The notes below the pieces were generated by a model. The model searched no databases. It was not told the DNA's origin and saw only the letters and a program-made list of their open reading frames with translations. Both the position numbers and the translations under genes were made by a program. From positions 1-24,976 of IMG/VR virus record IMGVR_UViG_3300018080_000566: a stretch of DNA of 24,976 nucleotides; one strand, 5' to 3'. Each line of letters begins with the position of its first letter. Positions within the stretch are counted from its first letter, which is position 1. The stretch comes from a virus. Below are positions 7,700-13,833 of this stretch, in pieces.

Positions 7700-7906
7700 T
7701 CAGTCAGGAATGGGGAGAATGCCACGGCGCAAGCAGCGGTTAAGCGCCAAAGAGGAAACAAAAGGCACTTCCATGCTACGAAGCTCTAACAGCGTTGCAT
7801 CGCTTGCGCTGTCCAGCGCCGCACAAAGCTTTTTATAAGCATCGCCCGCCGGATCAATCGTCTTAATCTTTGAAAACTCTGCTTTGAGAACTTCGATCTG
7901 CGTCAT
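7700..7906 (-). CDS. unknown 68-aa protein, first gene of the leftward packaging operon
   Basis: The frame is open to 8020, but the ATG at 7906 (MTQIEVLKAEFSKI) has a clear GGAG upstream (ACGGAGTTAAGCAG) and lies just downstream of a good promoter; longer versions would translate through the promoter and operator. The 68-residue product is mostly helical, with an amphipathic N-terminus and a basic C-terminus (NRCLRRGILPIPD). There is no known domain. Being the promoter-proximal gene of a switch-controlled operon, it could be a small regulator, but nothing in the sequence proves this. Confidence 0.72.
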   Translation of the reverse strand: MTQIEVLKAEFSKIKTIDPAGDAYKKLCAALDSASDATLLELRSMEVPFVSSLALNRCLRRGILPIPD

Positions 7907-7941
7907 CTGCTTAACTCCGTTTCTTTCGTTTCGATGACTTA

Positions 7942-7970
7942 TATATACGCCCTTCCCCTCTCGAATGCAA
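7942..7970 (-). promoter_or_regulatory. sigma70-type promoter, leftward, for the 68-aa/terS unit
   Basis: On the minus strand, TTGCAT (7965-7970), exactly 17 nt, then TATATA (7942-7947). The -35 box begins inside one arm of the operator-like inverted repeat at 7968-8007. Transcription would start about 30 bases before the 7906 start codon. Confidence 0.7.
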
Positions 7971-8007
7971 CACAAAAAAATCGAACTCAATATCTTTTTT
8001 TGTGTTG
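7968..8007. promoter_or_regulatory. 13-bp inverted-repeat operator between divergent promoters
   Basis: CAACACAAAAAAA (7968-7980) and its exact reverse complement TTTTTTTGTGTTG (7995-8007) are separated by 14 bp. Each arm runs into the -35 box of one of the two divergent promoters. The same 13-mer occurs again at 18101-18113 in the other switch region. This is the expected geometry for a dimeric phage repressor that shuts both promoters at once. Confidence 0.7.
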
Positions 8008-8033
8008 ACGCCTTCGCCATGCCGCCCTATATT
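8005..8033 (+). promoter_or_regulatory. sigma70-type promoter, rightward, for the 58-aa gene
   Basis: TTGACG (8005-8010), 17 nt, TATATT (8028-8033). The first three bases of the -35 are the last three of the operator arm TTTTTTTGTGTTG. It would drive the 8084-8260 gene with a leader of roughly 45 nt. Confidence 0.75.
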
Positions 8034-8083
8034 CAAGTCATCAACAACGCGGGACACCCTGCGCCAACAGAAGGAACAGACAG

Positions 8084-8260
8084 ATGGATACCCTGACCGC
8101 CATCATTCGCAAAGACGGCTTTATCAAGTCCCGCCCGTGGACCATTGACCTAATGATCGAAGGGCGGCTTTGGAAAGGCTGGGCATGCGGGTTCAAAACC
8201 CGCCAAGCCGCTGAAGGTCACTGTGTCGCCGTCGAGATCGACTACACAACCAAAGACTAA
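8084..8260 (+). CDS. unknown 58-aa protein from a single-gene rightward transcript
   Basis: ATG at 8084 follows AAGGAACAGACAG. The product starts MDTLTAIIRKDGFIKSRPW and ends VAVEIDYTTKD; it is a small, probably beta-rich soluble protein with no recognised family. Support for it being real: a strong promoter 50 bp upstream under the operator, a good ribosome binding site, and an intrinsic terminator just after the stop. It is expressed divergently from the packaging genes. If the operator is bound by the lysogeny repressor, it would be switched off in the lysogen. Confidence 0.72.
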   Translation: MDTLTAIIRKDGFIKSRPWTIDLMIEGRLWKGWACGFKTRQAAEGHCVAVEIDYTTKD

Positions 8261-8281
8261 CCCGCGGGGCTCCGGCTCCGC
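8258..8281 (+). repeat. post-stop hairpin, copy 1 (second copy at 21920-21943)
   Basis: Starting at the TAA stop codon, 24 bases match those at 21920-21943 with one difference (T here, C there). The core GCGGGGC-TCCG-GCTCCGC (8264-8281) folds into a 7-bp stem with a UNCG-class tetraloop. Both copies follow the stop of a small rightward gene. Confidence 0.6.
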
Positions 8282-8294
8282 ACAAACCCATTTT

Positions 8295-8323
8295 AAGGCC
8301 CCGTGAGGGGCCTTCTTTGTTTG
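8295..8323 (+). terminator. rho-independent terminator after the 58-aa gene
   Basis: AAGGCCCC (8295-8302), loop GTGA, GGGGCCTT (8307-8314), then CTTTGTTTG. The 8-bp perfect stem and T-rich tail face rightward, between the converging 58-aa gene and the 71-aa gene. Confidence 0.82.
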
Positions 8324-8328
8324 ATGGA

Positions 8329-8544
8329 TCACCGCAACCACTCCTGCGGGATTTCGCGCCAGCCGTTTTCGTATGGCTCGCATGCTGGCGTTGCTGGCCC
8401 TACTGCCTCGCCAAGCACACGCTTGCATCGGCTGCACCCCATATAAGCCTGCCCGTTGCGGCTTACGTCCGCCAGCAAGCGCTTGCATGTATCCATGCCG
8501 CGGCTTTCGTCCGACCAGCATGTTGGATCAGACAGCGCAATCAT
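8329..8544 (-). CDS. small Cys-containing protein (71 aa), last gene of leftward unit B
   Basis: The start at 8544 overlaps the stop of the previous gene (ATGA), a strong sign of a real, coupled gene. The 71-residue product has cysteines in DPTCW, MDTC and MGCSRCKR plus a later PAC; the CxxC could bind metal, but there are too few ordered ligands to call a zinc finger. It ends ENGWREIPQEWLR. The family is not recognised. It ends right beside the terminator of the convergent 58-aa gene. Confidence 0.6.
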   Translation of the reverse strand: MIALSDPTCWSDESRGMDTCKRLLADVSRNGQAYMGCSRCKRVLGEAVGPATPACEPYENGWREIPQEWLR

Positions 8545-8858
8545 GGGCAGCCCCGGATCAGCGCGGCGCGGCAGTCACGATACCATGCCTCAATTTTTGC
8601 CGCTTTCATTTCCGCCAGTTCGCGGATTTCCGCAGGAACGGGCATCCAATCCCGCGACTGCATCCACCGCTGGAAAGCCCAGCGCACGGCAAAAAGCGGG
8701 AGGCCATCGAGCCCCACCTTCCAGGCTAGCAGCCCGTCACCGCTTGGCGCATCGCCGCGTGCCTTGAGCGCACTATGACACCCGGCCAGGAACCGGCCTA
8801 GCTCGGCATCTGTTATCCGCTCGGCAAGTATCATGTGCGCCAGATCATGCACCGCCAT
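8541..8858 (-). CDS. small replication-associated protein (105 aa), downstream of the DUF1376 gene
   Basis: ATG at 8858 (MAVHDLAHMILAERI) has GGGAAG just upstream and overlaps the end of the DUF1376 gene by 14 bp; the frame is open further upstream, but that part lies inside the larger gene. The helical product has VRWAFQRWMQSRDWMPVPAEIRELAEMKAAKIEAW (about 58-92). The W-x-P-x-PxE(I/F) pattern recalls the C-terminal part of phage helicase-loader-type proteins. With a replication protein directly upstream, an accessory or helicase-loading role is plausible but unproven. Confidence 0.72.
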   Translation of the reverse strand: MAVHDLAHMILAERITDAELGRFLAGCHSALKARGDAPSGDGLLAWKVGLDGLPLFAVRWAFQRWMQSRDWMPVPAEIRELAEMKAAKIEAWYRDCRAALIRGCP

Positions 8859-9765
8859 CACTTCCCGGCGACAGCCTTGGGGCGGTGGCTCCAGGCATCG
8901 GCGCATCCCCTGTGAGCCAGTCTGGCCATCCTCCATCATCGACCACTGCCGCCGTGTTGGCTTGCTCAGCCATGACCAAAGCTGCGGCTTCGTTCCAGTC
9001 CATCCGTCCACCATTCTGGCGAGGCGCGTCATTGGATCGGGCACGCTCTGCGAACTCCACCGCTTTGCGACACCAGCTTCGCCAAGAGGCTCGCCATCCG
9101 CGGTCAGTTGTTCGGGTTTCGGCGCGGATGTGGTAGTCACGGAATTTCGGCCATTCGGCTCGCCAGTCGATGCCGTGTTGCTCCGCGTGCTGTATGTCTT
9201 TTTCAGTCGGCTCAGCACACTCCCCAATGGCTCGCTTTCCGATTCCGGTTTTTTGCTTGGCCGTTCCGGCCTCGTGATCCGGTGCTTCATCGCCGCCGCT
9301 TTTTCGCTCTGCATCGTCGTTCCCCTTCGCGCGCGCGCTACACTCTTGTTTATCAAGAGTGTAATATGGTTCTGGTTCTGGTTTGCATTGCCGGCGCAAT
9401 GCGCCCGCATCGTCCTGCCTTTGTTTTTGTTGGCTTTTTTGCCATCGTGTTTTTGCGGCGGCCTTCGCGCTAGTTCGCCGCTCGCAGCGTTGCGCGATAT
9501 GTTTTTCGCATTTTTCCGACCATATGCCTTCGTCTAAAACGGCTATTTTTCCGTCTGCCTCCAACCTTTCCACGGCGCGATTGAACGCGGGCAAAGTGCA
9601 TCCGCAGCGCCGCGCCAAGTCATCCCACGCTTGCGGCAGCGGGGCTTCACGCTCGTAGATAAGGCATAGCAGCGTAATGTAGACGCCCTTTGTGGCGGCG
9701 GTCATGCCGCCGGTTCCCGCAAGGAAATCGGACGTGTAAAATGGCACAAATGGCGATTGGCTCAT
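8845..9765 (-). CDS. DUF1376 (YdaU-like) phage replication protein
   Basis: A 306-aa protein. Residues 1-95 are a DUF1376 winged-helix domain: FVPFYTSDFLAGTGGMTAATKGVYITLLCLIYE, then PLPQAWDDLARRCGC and FNRAVERLEADGKI. A long charged, low-complexity linker (about 96-195) follows, then DWRAEWPKFRDYH and DRGWRASWRSWCRKA, the C-terminal motif common in phage primosome-type proteins. The family is found in phage replication modules and is thought to act in initiation. ATG at 9765 has AAAGG seven bases upstream; the frame continues to 9822 without a better start. The linker-coding DNA contains a striking palindrome (9339-9363). Confidence 0.85.
   Translation of the reverse strand: MSQSPFVPFYTSDFLAGTGGMTAATKGVYITLLCLIYEREAPLPQAWDDLARRCGCTLPAFNRAVERLEADGKIAVLDEGIWSEKCEKHIAQRCERRTSAKAAAKTRWQKSQQKQRQDDAGALRRQCKPEPEPYYTLDKQECSARAKGNDDAERKSGGDEAPDHEAGTAKQKTGIGKRAIGECAEPTEKDIQHAEQHGIDWRAEWPKFRDYHIRAETRTTDRGWRASWRSWCRKAVEFAERARSNDAPRQNGGRMDWNEAAALVMAEQANTAAVVDDGGWPDWLTGDAPMPGATAPRLSPGSDGGA
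9328..9363. repeat. 10-bp palindrome beside a CG-alternating tract inside the replication gene
   Basis: TACACTCTTG (9339-9348), spacer TTTAT, CAAGAGTGTA (9354-9363): a perfect 10-bp inverted repeat that is AT-richer than its surroundings. It directly follows an 11-bp CGCGCGCGCGC run (9328-9338). It lies in the part of the gene that encodes the low-complexity linker, as iteron-type origins do in lambda O. The origin assignment is a guess. Confidence 0.5.
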
Positions 9766-9861
9766 TTTTGGCCTTTCATGTTGGCCAGGGTATTGCGCAG
9801 CGCTTCCCTGTGTGCTACACAATCACCCGGCTTAGGGTTCCTGATTGCACCATAGCCGCAT
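9762..9861 (-). pseudogene. small gene apparently broken by one extra base (about 32 aa)
   Basis: A strong AAGGAGG (9863-9869) precedes an ATG at 9861 that reads only nine codons. One base out of that frame, a protein-like reading continues from 9854: YGAIRNPKPGDCVAHREALR and then NTLANMKGQK. It stops exactly in an ATGA overlap with the DUF1376 start (9762-9765), the coupling signature used by almost every gene pair here. Removing one base of CGGC near 9856 would give an intact 32-aa protein starting MRYGAIRNP. Alternatives are a sequencing error, programmed frameshifting or an unusual start codon. Confidence 0.5.
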
Positions 9862-9878
9862 TCCTCCTTCCGTTCAAG

Positions 9879-9911
9879 AACGGCCCCGCTTCCCTGGTGG
9901 GGCCGTTTTTG
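9879..9911. terminator. GC-rich hairpin between the ParB-like gene and the frameshifted gene
   Basis: AACGGCCCC (9879-9887) pairs perfectly with GGGGCCGTT (9899-9907), 9 bp with an 11-nt loop. The T-run (TTTTT, 9906-9910) is on the plus strand, so as a terminator it would stop rightward, antisense transcription. Leftward it has no U-run and sits directly before an AAGGAGG ribosome site, like the hairpins at 114-135 and 21926-21943. Confidence 0.6.
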
Positions 9912-9914
9912 CGT

Positions 9915-10727
9915 TCAAACCGGATAGCCAGTGGCGGCGCTTATTTCCACGACGCATTTTTCACGCGGCGGCGACATAAACCGCGAGTTGTTCCGCTTGG
10001 CTGGATCGAAAATTGCCCATGCGCTGCATAGCGTGCGCACGCGCCCGGCGTTGCCCGCGCCGTGCGCAGTAAATCCGCCCTGCAAAAACATTCGCATAGC
10101 TGCGTGCCCAATGGGCGGCAATTCCTCAGTGTGCGCCAACACAAGCTGCCGATATAGTTCGTGAACGTGCCCACTATCCGCTCCGCCCATGATGCGCGCA
10201 ACTGCCGCCAGCCGGAACGGCGCGGACGAAAACACAGGACGCACAGTGTTGCAATGTTCCAGCAATTGCCTGTGCCCTTCCTGAATGCATTCCGCCGCCC
10301 GCGAGACGGCAAAATCATTCACCGAGTTATGCGCGCCGCCCTGAATTACGCAAAGCAGCGTCGCCGCTTCCGTGAGCTTTTTGTCTAGCTCCATTGCGTC
10401 TGCCGTTGATCGCTTTGCCCCGCGATCTAGCACGGAAAACACATCATCCGGCGGACCGTAGATCATAAAAAATTGCTGCGGCAAGCCAGACGCGACAACC
10501 GCGTGCAATCGATGCTGGCCATTCAACAGCCGCCCGGTTGCCGAAATAACGATGGCCTCCGGTGACAGTTTCCAGTCGCCGTCTTTCATCAATTGCGCAT
10601 ACTGCGTGACAACACCGGGGCGAAGCCGCCGGTTTTTGGTATTCTGGAATTTCAGAATGTCCGCGGCGCGTTCAGGCGTCACGGTTTCAGATCGGCAAAC
10701 CCATTCCGCTGTGTGCTTTTCGGTCAT
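9915..10727 (-). CDS. ParB/DGQHR-like domain protein
   Basis: A 270-aa cytosolic protein. The N-terminal half resembles ParB/Srx-like nuclease-fold proteins: TPERAADILKFQN, RPGVVTQYAQLMKDGDW (about 36-52) and the signature RLLNGQHRLHAVVASG (66-81), followed by FFMIYGPPDDVFSVLDRGAKR. The NGQHRL motif matches the GERR/DGQHR box of this superfamily. Family members bind nucleotides or DNA; the phage role is unknown. ATG at 10727 is preferred to the GTG at 10742, which has no ribosome site. It follows RusA with a 1-bp gap, in unit B. Confidence 0.78.
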   Translation of the reverse strand: MTEKHTAEWVCRSETVTPERAADILKFQNTKNRRLRPGVVTQYAQLMKDGDWKLSPEAIVISATGRLLNGQHRLHAVVASGLPQQFFMIYGPPDDVFSVLDRGAKRSTADAMELDKKLTEAATLLCVIQGGAHNSVNDFAVSRAAECIQEGHRQLLEHCNTVRPVFSSAPFRLAAVARIMGGADSGHVHELYRQLVLAHTEELPPIGHAAMRMFLQGGFTAHGAGNAGRVRTLCSAWAIFDPAKRNNSRFMSPPREKCVVEISAATGYPV

Positions 10728-10728
10728 T

Positions 10729-11100
10729 TCATCGGTATCCACTGGTGATGGTTACGGTAATTTTTCCGCCCCGTTCGGGCTCGGAAAACTCTTTCGGCCA
10801 CTGGTGCAAGAAGTGCTGGTCATCAATGCCTAGCGCGTCTTGTATGCCGTCTATGGCGGGTTTCAACGCCGCTATGACGTTCGGCAGATCACGGCGGCGT
10901 CTGTCCGGCGGGTGTATCGTCCAGGCAAGCTGCGGCTGGCCGGTGATGATCAGGCCACATCTGCCAGCCCATTGGACTTCGAAGCACGCCCGCTGGCGGT
11001 GCGATTTTGTGGCACTTCTGCGCACCGTCCAATGCGCCCGGCTGTTTTGCCATAGCGCCCGGTCAGGCCAGGGCAGCGTGACGGTTATGTTTTCAGTCAT
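10729..11100 (-). CDS. rusA: RusA-family Holliday junction resolvase
   Basis: A 123-aa endonuclease that cuts four-way junctions arising in phage recombination and replication. The RusA motif is present: RRDLPNVIAALKPAIDGIQDALGIDD, with Asp71, Asn74, Lys80, Asp84 and the metal-binding Asp93/Asp94 in the expected spacing. ATG at 11100 overlaps the end of the Cro-like gene by 8 bp; longer starts would lie inside that gene. Length is typical of the family. It works logically with Erf, NinB and SSB encoded divergently from 11415. Confidence 0.9.
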   Translation of the reverse strand: MTENITVTLPWPDRALWQNSRAHWTVRRSATKSHRQRACFEVQWAGRCGLIITGQPQLAWTIHPPDRRRRDLPNVIAALKPAIDGIQDALGIDDQHFLHQWPKEFSEPERGGKITVTITSGYR

Positions 11101-11308
11101 TGCCGCCTCGCCGCCTAAAGGAAAAACACTCATCCGGCACGAAAAGCGGCGGCGACAGGCTGCCAGCAACGGCGCGAACGCCCGGAGCCCACGACGCGGG
11201 CATTTTCTCGTGCCAGCGGTAGCGGTTGATTGTTTCGGCCTTGACGCCCGTCGCGGTCGCCAACGGTGCCAGGCCGCATCTTTCGATTACATCGCATGGC
11301 TTTGTCAT
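11093..11308 (-). CDS. Cro-like helix-turn-helix protein (first gene of unit B)
   Basis: A 71-aa basic DNA-binding protein: VIERCGLAPLATATGVKAETINRYRWHEKMPASWAPGVRAVA (residues 7-48) is a Cro/YdaS-like HTH. It resembles the 68-aa protein at 17854-18060, sharing the K-M-P-A-x-W-A ending of the recognition region, and the two start at equivalent points. The chosen ATG (11308) has no Shine-Dalgarno; an in-frame ATG at 11356 has AAGGAAAAGG upstream and would add 16 residues using codons unusual for this genome. It probably autoregulates the 11309-11414 divergent region. Confidence 0.75.
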   Translation of the reverse strand: MTKPCDVIERCGLAPLATATGVKAETINRYRWHEKMPASWAPGVRAVAGSLSPPLFVPDECFSFRRRGGND

Positions 11309-11414
11309 GCCAAACACACTGCATGATATTTTATCCGCGCGCAAGCGATTTTTCATCTTGCCTTTTCCTTTTGGCGCTGGCAACATGCCTCACAAATCAA
11401 ACCGGAGACAGATG
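11309..11414. promoter_or_regulatory. divergent intergenic region between Cro-like/RusA and Erf units
   Basis: A 106-bp spacer, AT-richer than its flanks, separates two divergent units and so must hold both promoters. I see only weak candidates: rightward TTGCCT (11358-11363), 17 nt, CAACAT; leftward TTGCCA, 17 nt, CAAGAT. Neither is convincing. The TTTTTTTGTGTTG operator of the other two regions is absent here, and no GANTC site is present. Confidence 0.4.
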
Positions 11415-12077
11415 ATGGACCAAACCAAACACACTTCAATTGCGGCGGCGCTTGTGGCCGCTCAGGCCGAAATGGGGCCAGCGTTGCGGCAGGCGATCAA
11501 CCCGCATTTGAACTCGAAATATGCAGACCTTGCTAGCGTCATGGATGCGTGCATGGACGCTCTGCACAATCACGGCATCGCGGTTATCCAGCCGCCGGGA
11601 CAGGATGAAACCGGCCATTATGTTGAAACTGTTTTGCTGCACACCAGCGGCGAGCGTCTCGTCTGCCGGGTGCCGCTGATATTCGGCAAGAACGATATGC
11701 AAGGTTATGGCTCGGCAATGACCTATGCTCGCCGCTATGGGCTTATGACTATGGCAGGCGTCGCGCCGGAAGATGACGATGGCGAAGGCGCAAAGGGCAG
11801 CGCGTCTAATGATCGTCTAAAGAAAGGCCATGACCCGTCTAAAAACACGCCCGGCAATGTCTCGGACAAGCCCGCCGCCGCCACGATTGCCGCGGCTAAG
11901 GAAATGCTCGAAAACGCCGAAAGCCTAGATGACCTGAAGGCAAAATGGACCATGCTGCCCAAGCCCGTCCAAGTCGCGCCCGGTGTTGCCGACGCCAAGG
12001 ATCGGCGGAAAGCGCAATTGGCGGCGCAAGATCAGCCGTCAATTAATGACGATCTAGCAGACGATATTCCCTACTGA
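11415..12077 (+). CDS. erf: Erf-family single-strand annealing recombinase
   Basis: A 220-aa protein that pairs complementary single strands in phage recombination. The ERF signature is present: INPHLNSKYADLASVMDAC (about 27-45), GIAVIQPPG, and YGSAMTYARRYGLMTMAGV (about 98-116). A Gly/Lys/Pro linker follows, then a helical region. Unusually, the last residues are NDDLADDIPY, close to the acidic SSB C-terminal tip. The start is ATG 11415 (GGAG seven bases upstream) or the adjacent ATG at 11412. It is the first gene of the rightward recombination unit. Confidence 0.92.
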   Translation: MDQTKHTSIAAALVAAQAEMGPALRQAINPHLNSKYADLASVMDACMDALHNHGIAVIQPPGQDETGHYVETVLLHTSGERLVCRVPLIFGKNDMQGYGSAMTYARRYGLMTMAGVAPEDDDGEGAKGSASNDRLKKGHDPSKNTPGNVSDKPAAATIAAAKEMLENAESLDDLKAKWTMLPKPVQVAPGVADAKDRRKAQLAAQDQPSINDDLADDIPY

Positions 12078-12090
12078 TGGAGCACAGACG

Positions 12091-12312
12091 ATGACAGACA
12101 CAAAGCCCCGCGGGAAATATGTGCGGTGCGACCGATGCGACGGCCACGGCCAGATATCATCGTGGCAATTTGGCGTTAAAGAGCCTGATGAGTGCCCAGA
12201 CTGTGGCGGCGGCGGCTCTCTTTGGCTGTATCCCAAAGGCGCGTTGGCAAAATATTACGGCGGCCCATTGATTGGGCGTTATACCAAGAGGGAAATGGAG
12301 CATGACCGATAA
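12091..12312 (+). CDS. DnaJ-like zinc-ribbon protein (73 aa)
   Basis: Two CxxCxGxG-type knuckles are visible: CDRCDGHG (Cys13, Cys16) and CPDCGGGG (Cys35, Cys38), the same pattern as half of a DnaJ cysteine-rich zinc domain. They would bind one zinc ion. There is no J-domain. ATG at 12091 follows GGAG (GGAGCACAGACG), 13 bp after erf. Small proteins like this recur in phage replication/recombination operons; partner and role are unknown. Confidence 0.78.
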   Translation: MTDTKPRGKYVRCDRCDGHGQISSWQFGVKEPDECPDCGGGGSLWLYPKGALAKYYGGPLIGRYTKREMEHDR

Positions 12313-12994
12313 CCCCCGCGCCGTGATCGGCGGCAACAATCCTCCCGATCCAGTCGAAGTTACGCTAGCCCCGTTCGACGATGCGCTGGCAGAAGCTGCC
12401 AACTGGCTTGATGGCGAGCCCGTCACCAATGCCGAGCAAATGAAGGCCGTTGATGCACTAGCGAAGCAGGTCAAAGCCGCTCGCAAGGCGATCAAAGAAG
12501 CCCGCGACGCCGCCACCGGCCCGCTACATGAGGCATGGAAAGCAGAGGTTGCGCGGTGGAAGCCTGCGGAGGATGATCTGGACCGGATCACCAAAGGGCT
12601 TGCGGCCATCGTCAACGACTGCAAGCGCAAGCTGGCGGCGGAACAGGAAGCCGCCCGGCGTGCCGCGTATCGAGAGGCGGAACGCAAAAAGGCGGAAGCA
12701 GAAGCCGCCGCTCGTGCTGCCGATGCAGGCAACATTGAAGCCCAACGGCAGGCGGCGGAAGCCAAGCAAGCCGCCATTGATGCGGCGAAGCAAGCCAGCA
12801 ACACCAAAGTTGAAGTCCGCGGACTGCGGACGGTTCACCGCTACGAAATCACCGATCACCGCGCAACGCTTAACTGGATCGCCAAAAACGACCGCGCCGC
12901 GCTGACGGCGTTTATTGAGGAATACGTCAGCAAAAACCACCGCGGCCCGGCAATCGACGGGGTGCGGACGTGGCAAGAAAAGGAAGCGTTTTGA
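12302..12994 (+). CDS. coiled-coil protein next to Erf (230 aa)
   Basis: The N-terminal region has GGNNPPDP and PFDDALAEAANWLDG. A long Ala/Lys/Glu/Arg helix spans about residues 50-165 and is strongly coiled-coil-like (AARKAIKEARDAA, KRKLAAEQEAARRAAYREAE). A compact C-terminal domain follows (VEVRGLRTVHRYEITDHRATLNW and HRGPAIDGVRTW). This arrangement is common for proteins encoded beside phage annealing recombinases; the role is unknown, perhaps structural or regulatory in recombination. ATG at 12302 overlaps the zinc-ribbon gene by 11 bp. Confidence 0.8.
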   Translation: MTDNPRAVIGGNNPPDPVEVTLAPFDDALAEAANWLDGEPVTNAEQMKAVDALAKQVKAARKAIKEARDAATGPLHEAWKAEVARWKPAEDDLDRITKGLAAIVNDCKRKLAAEQEAARRAAYREAERKKAEAEAAARAADAGNIEAQRQAAEAKQAAIDAAKQASNTKVEVRGLRTVHRYEITDHRATLNWIAKNDRAALTAFIEEYVSKNHRGPAIDGVRTWQEKEAF

Positions 12995-13392
12995 TGCCCG
13001 GCAACACCATCATCCTCGCCGGGGAGGAGCAGCGACGGCTTGCAACTCACGCCATCGTGCGAGCGCCTGCTGGCTCTGTCGTCACCATCAAGCCGCCCAA
13101 ACGCACCTTGGATCAAAACGCGCTCATGTGGGCAATGCTGACAGACATATCCCGGCAATGCCCCGAAGGACGGCATTACACGCCAGAAACATGGAAGGCG
13201 TTGTTTATGCACGCTTGCGGGCACGAGGTGCAATTTATTCCCGGCCTGTCGGGCGAGCCGTTCCCCCTTGGCTTTCAGTCCAGCAAATTGGACAAACGCC
13301 AAATGGCCGAATTGATCGACTGGATTTGCGCCTATGGCGCGGAGCAAGGCGTCAAGTTTCACGCGCCAAAGGCGATGGAGGCGGGCAGATGA
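12994..13392 (+). CDS. ninB: NinB / lambda Orf-like recombination mediator
   Basis: A 132-aa protein matching the NinB (lambda Orf) family: PKRTLDQNALMWAMLTDIS (36-54), ETWKALFMHACG (65-76), GEPFPLGFQSSKLDKRQMAELIDWI (87-111). In lambda, Orf binds single-stranded DNA and SSB and can replace host RecFOR. ATG at 12994 overlaps the previous stop (TGATG) and has AAAAGGAAG upstream; the in-frame GTG at 12970 is rejected. It fits with Erf and SSB in the same transcript. Confidence 0.9.
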   Translation: MPGNTIILAGEEQRRLATHAIVRAPAGSVVTIKPPKRTLDQNALMWAMLTDISRQCPEGRHYTPETWKALFMHACGHEVQFIPGLSGEPFPLGFQSSKLDKRQMAELIDWICAYGAEQGVKFHAPKAMEAGR

Positions 13393-13619
13393 CGCAACCA
13401 CGGTTTATCATTGGCCGGGACGAATACCCGGACGCCGCGGCATGGTATGCTGCATTTACGGAGCGGGTGACGGACACACACAAGGCGCAAGCGTTCGCGC
13501 GCATCAATGGCCCTGACGTTCGCGTGTTGGCCAAAGACCACCGCATCGCCGAGGCGTGGTGGATTATTGACGATTTGCAGCGCCTGGGCGCATTCCCAAA
13601 AGCAAAGGAAACATCATGA
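13389..13619 (+). CDS. unknown 76-aa protein
   Basis: ATG at 13389 overlaps the NinB stop (ATGA). The 76-residue soluble product begins MTQPRFIIGRDEYPDAAAWY and includes DVRVLAKDHRIAEAWWIIDDLQRLG. The upstream extension of the frame lies within NinB and is ignored. The family is not recognised. Overlaps at both ends support it as a real, coupled gene in the recombination operon. Confidence 0.75.
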   Translation: MTQPRFIIGRDEYPDAAAWYAAFTERVTDTHKAQAFARINGPDVRVLAKDHRIAEAWWIIDDLQRLGAFPKAKETS

Positions 13620-13804
13620 CGGAACACGAAAAAGAAGTTATGCGCAAGCTGGCCATGAGCCTCGATGCGTGCATGGAGCTTGTAGAGAGTAAGGCAAATG
13701 CAGAGCGCAAATCTGGCGACGGGCAACCATTTCGGCAAGTGACATGGCAAAAGCGCCACGAAGCGTTTGAGCGCTTGTTGAATGAGGCCGATCAGCTTCT
13801 TTAG
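13616..13804 (+). CDS. unknown 62-aa helical protein
   Basis: ATG at 13616 overlaps the previous stop (ATGA). The product is short, charged and helical ([20 protein letters not shown], then [17 protein letters not shown]). No domain is recognised. It lies just before SSB, separated from it by 29 bp holding the SSB ribosome site. Confidence 0.75.
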   Translation: MTEHEKEVMRKLAMSLDACMELVESKANAERKSGDGQPFRQVTWQKRHEAFERLLNEADQLL

Positions 13805-13833
13805 CCACCCTTTTGACTAACGGAGACATAAAA

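Noticed and set aside
8150-8521. 123-aa minus-strand ORF
   Set aside because: It crosses the 58-aa gene and its terminator; the 71-aa frame at 8329-8544 is instead coupled by ATGA to the preceding gene.
10745-11326. 193-aa plus-strand ORF
   Set aside because: Antisense to the RusA and Cro-like genes, whose motifs are clear on the other strand.
11358-11387. TTGCCT-17-CAACAT as the erf promoter
   Set aside because: Only three of six -10 positions match; a promoter must exist here, but this assignment is too weak to list as a promoter.
12970-12993. GTG start for NinB
   Set aside because: The ATG at 12994 has AAAAGGAAG upstream and the usual TGATG overlap.
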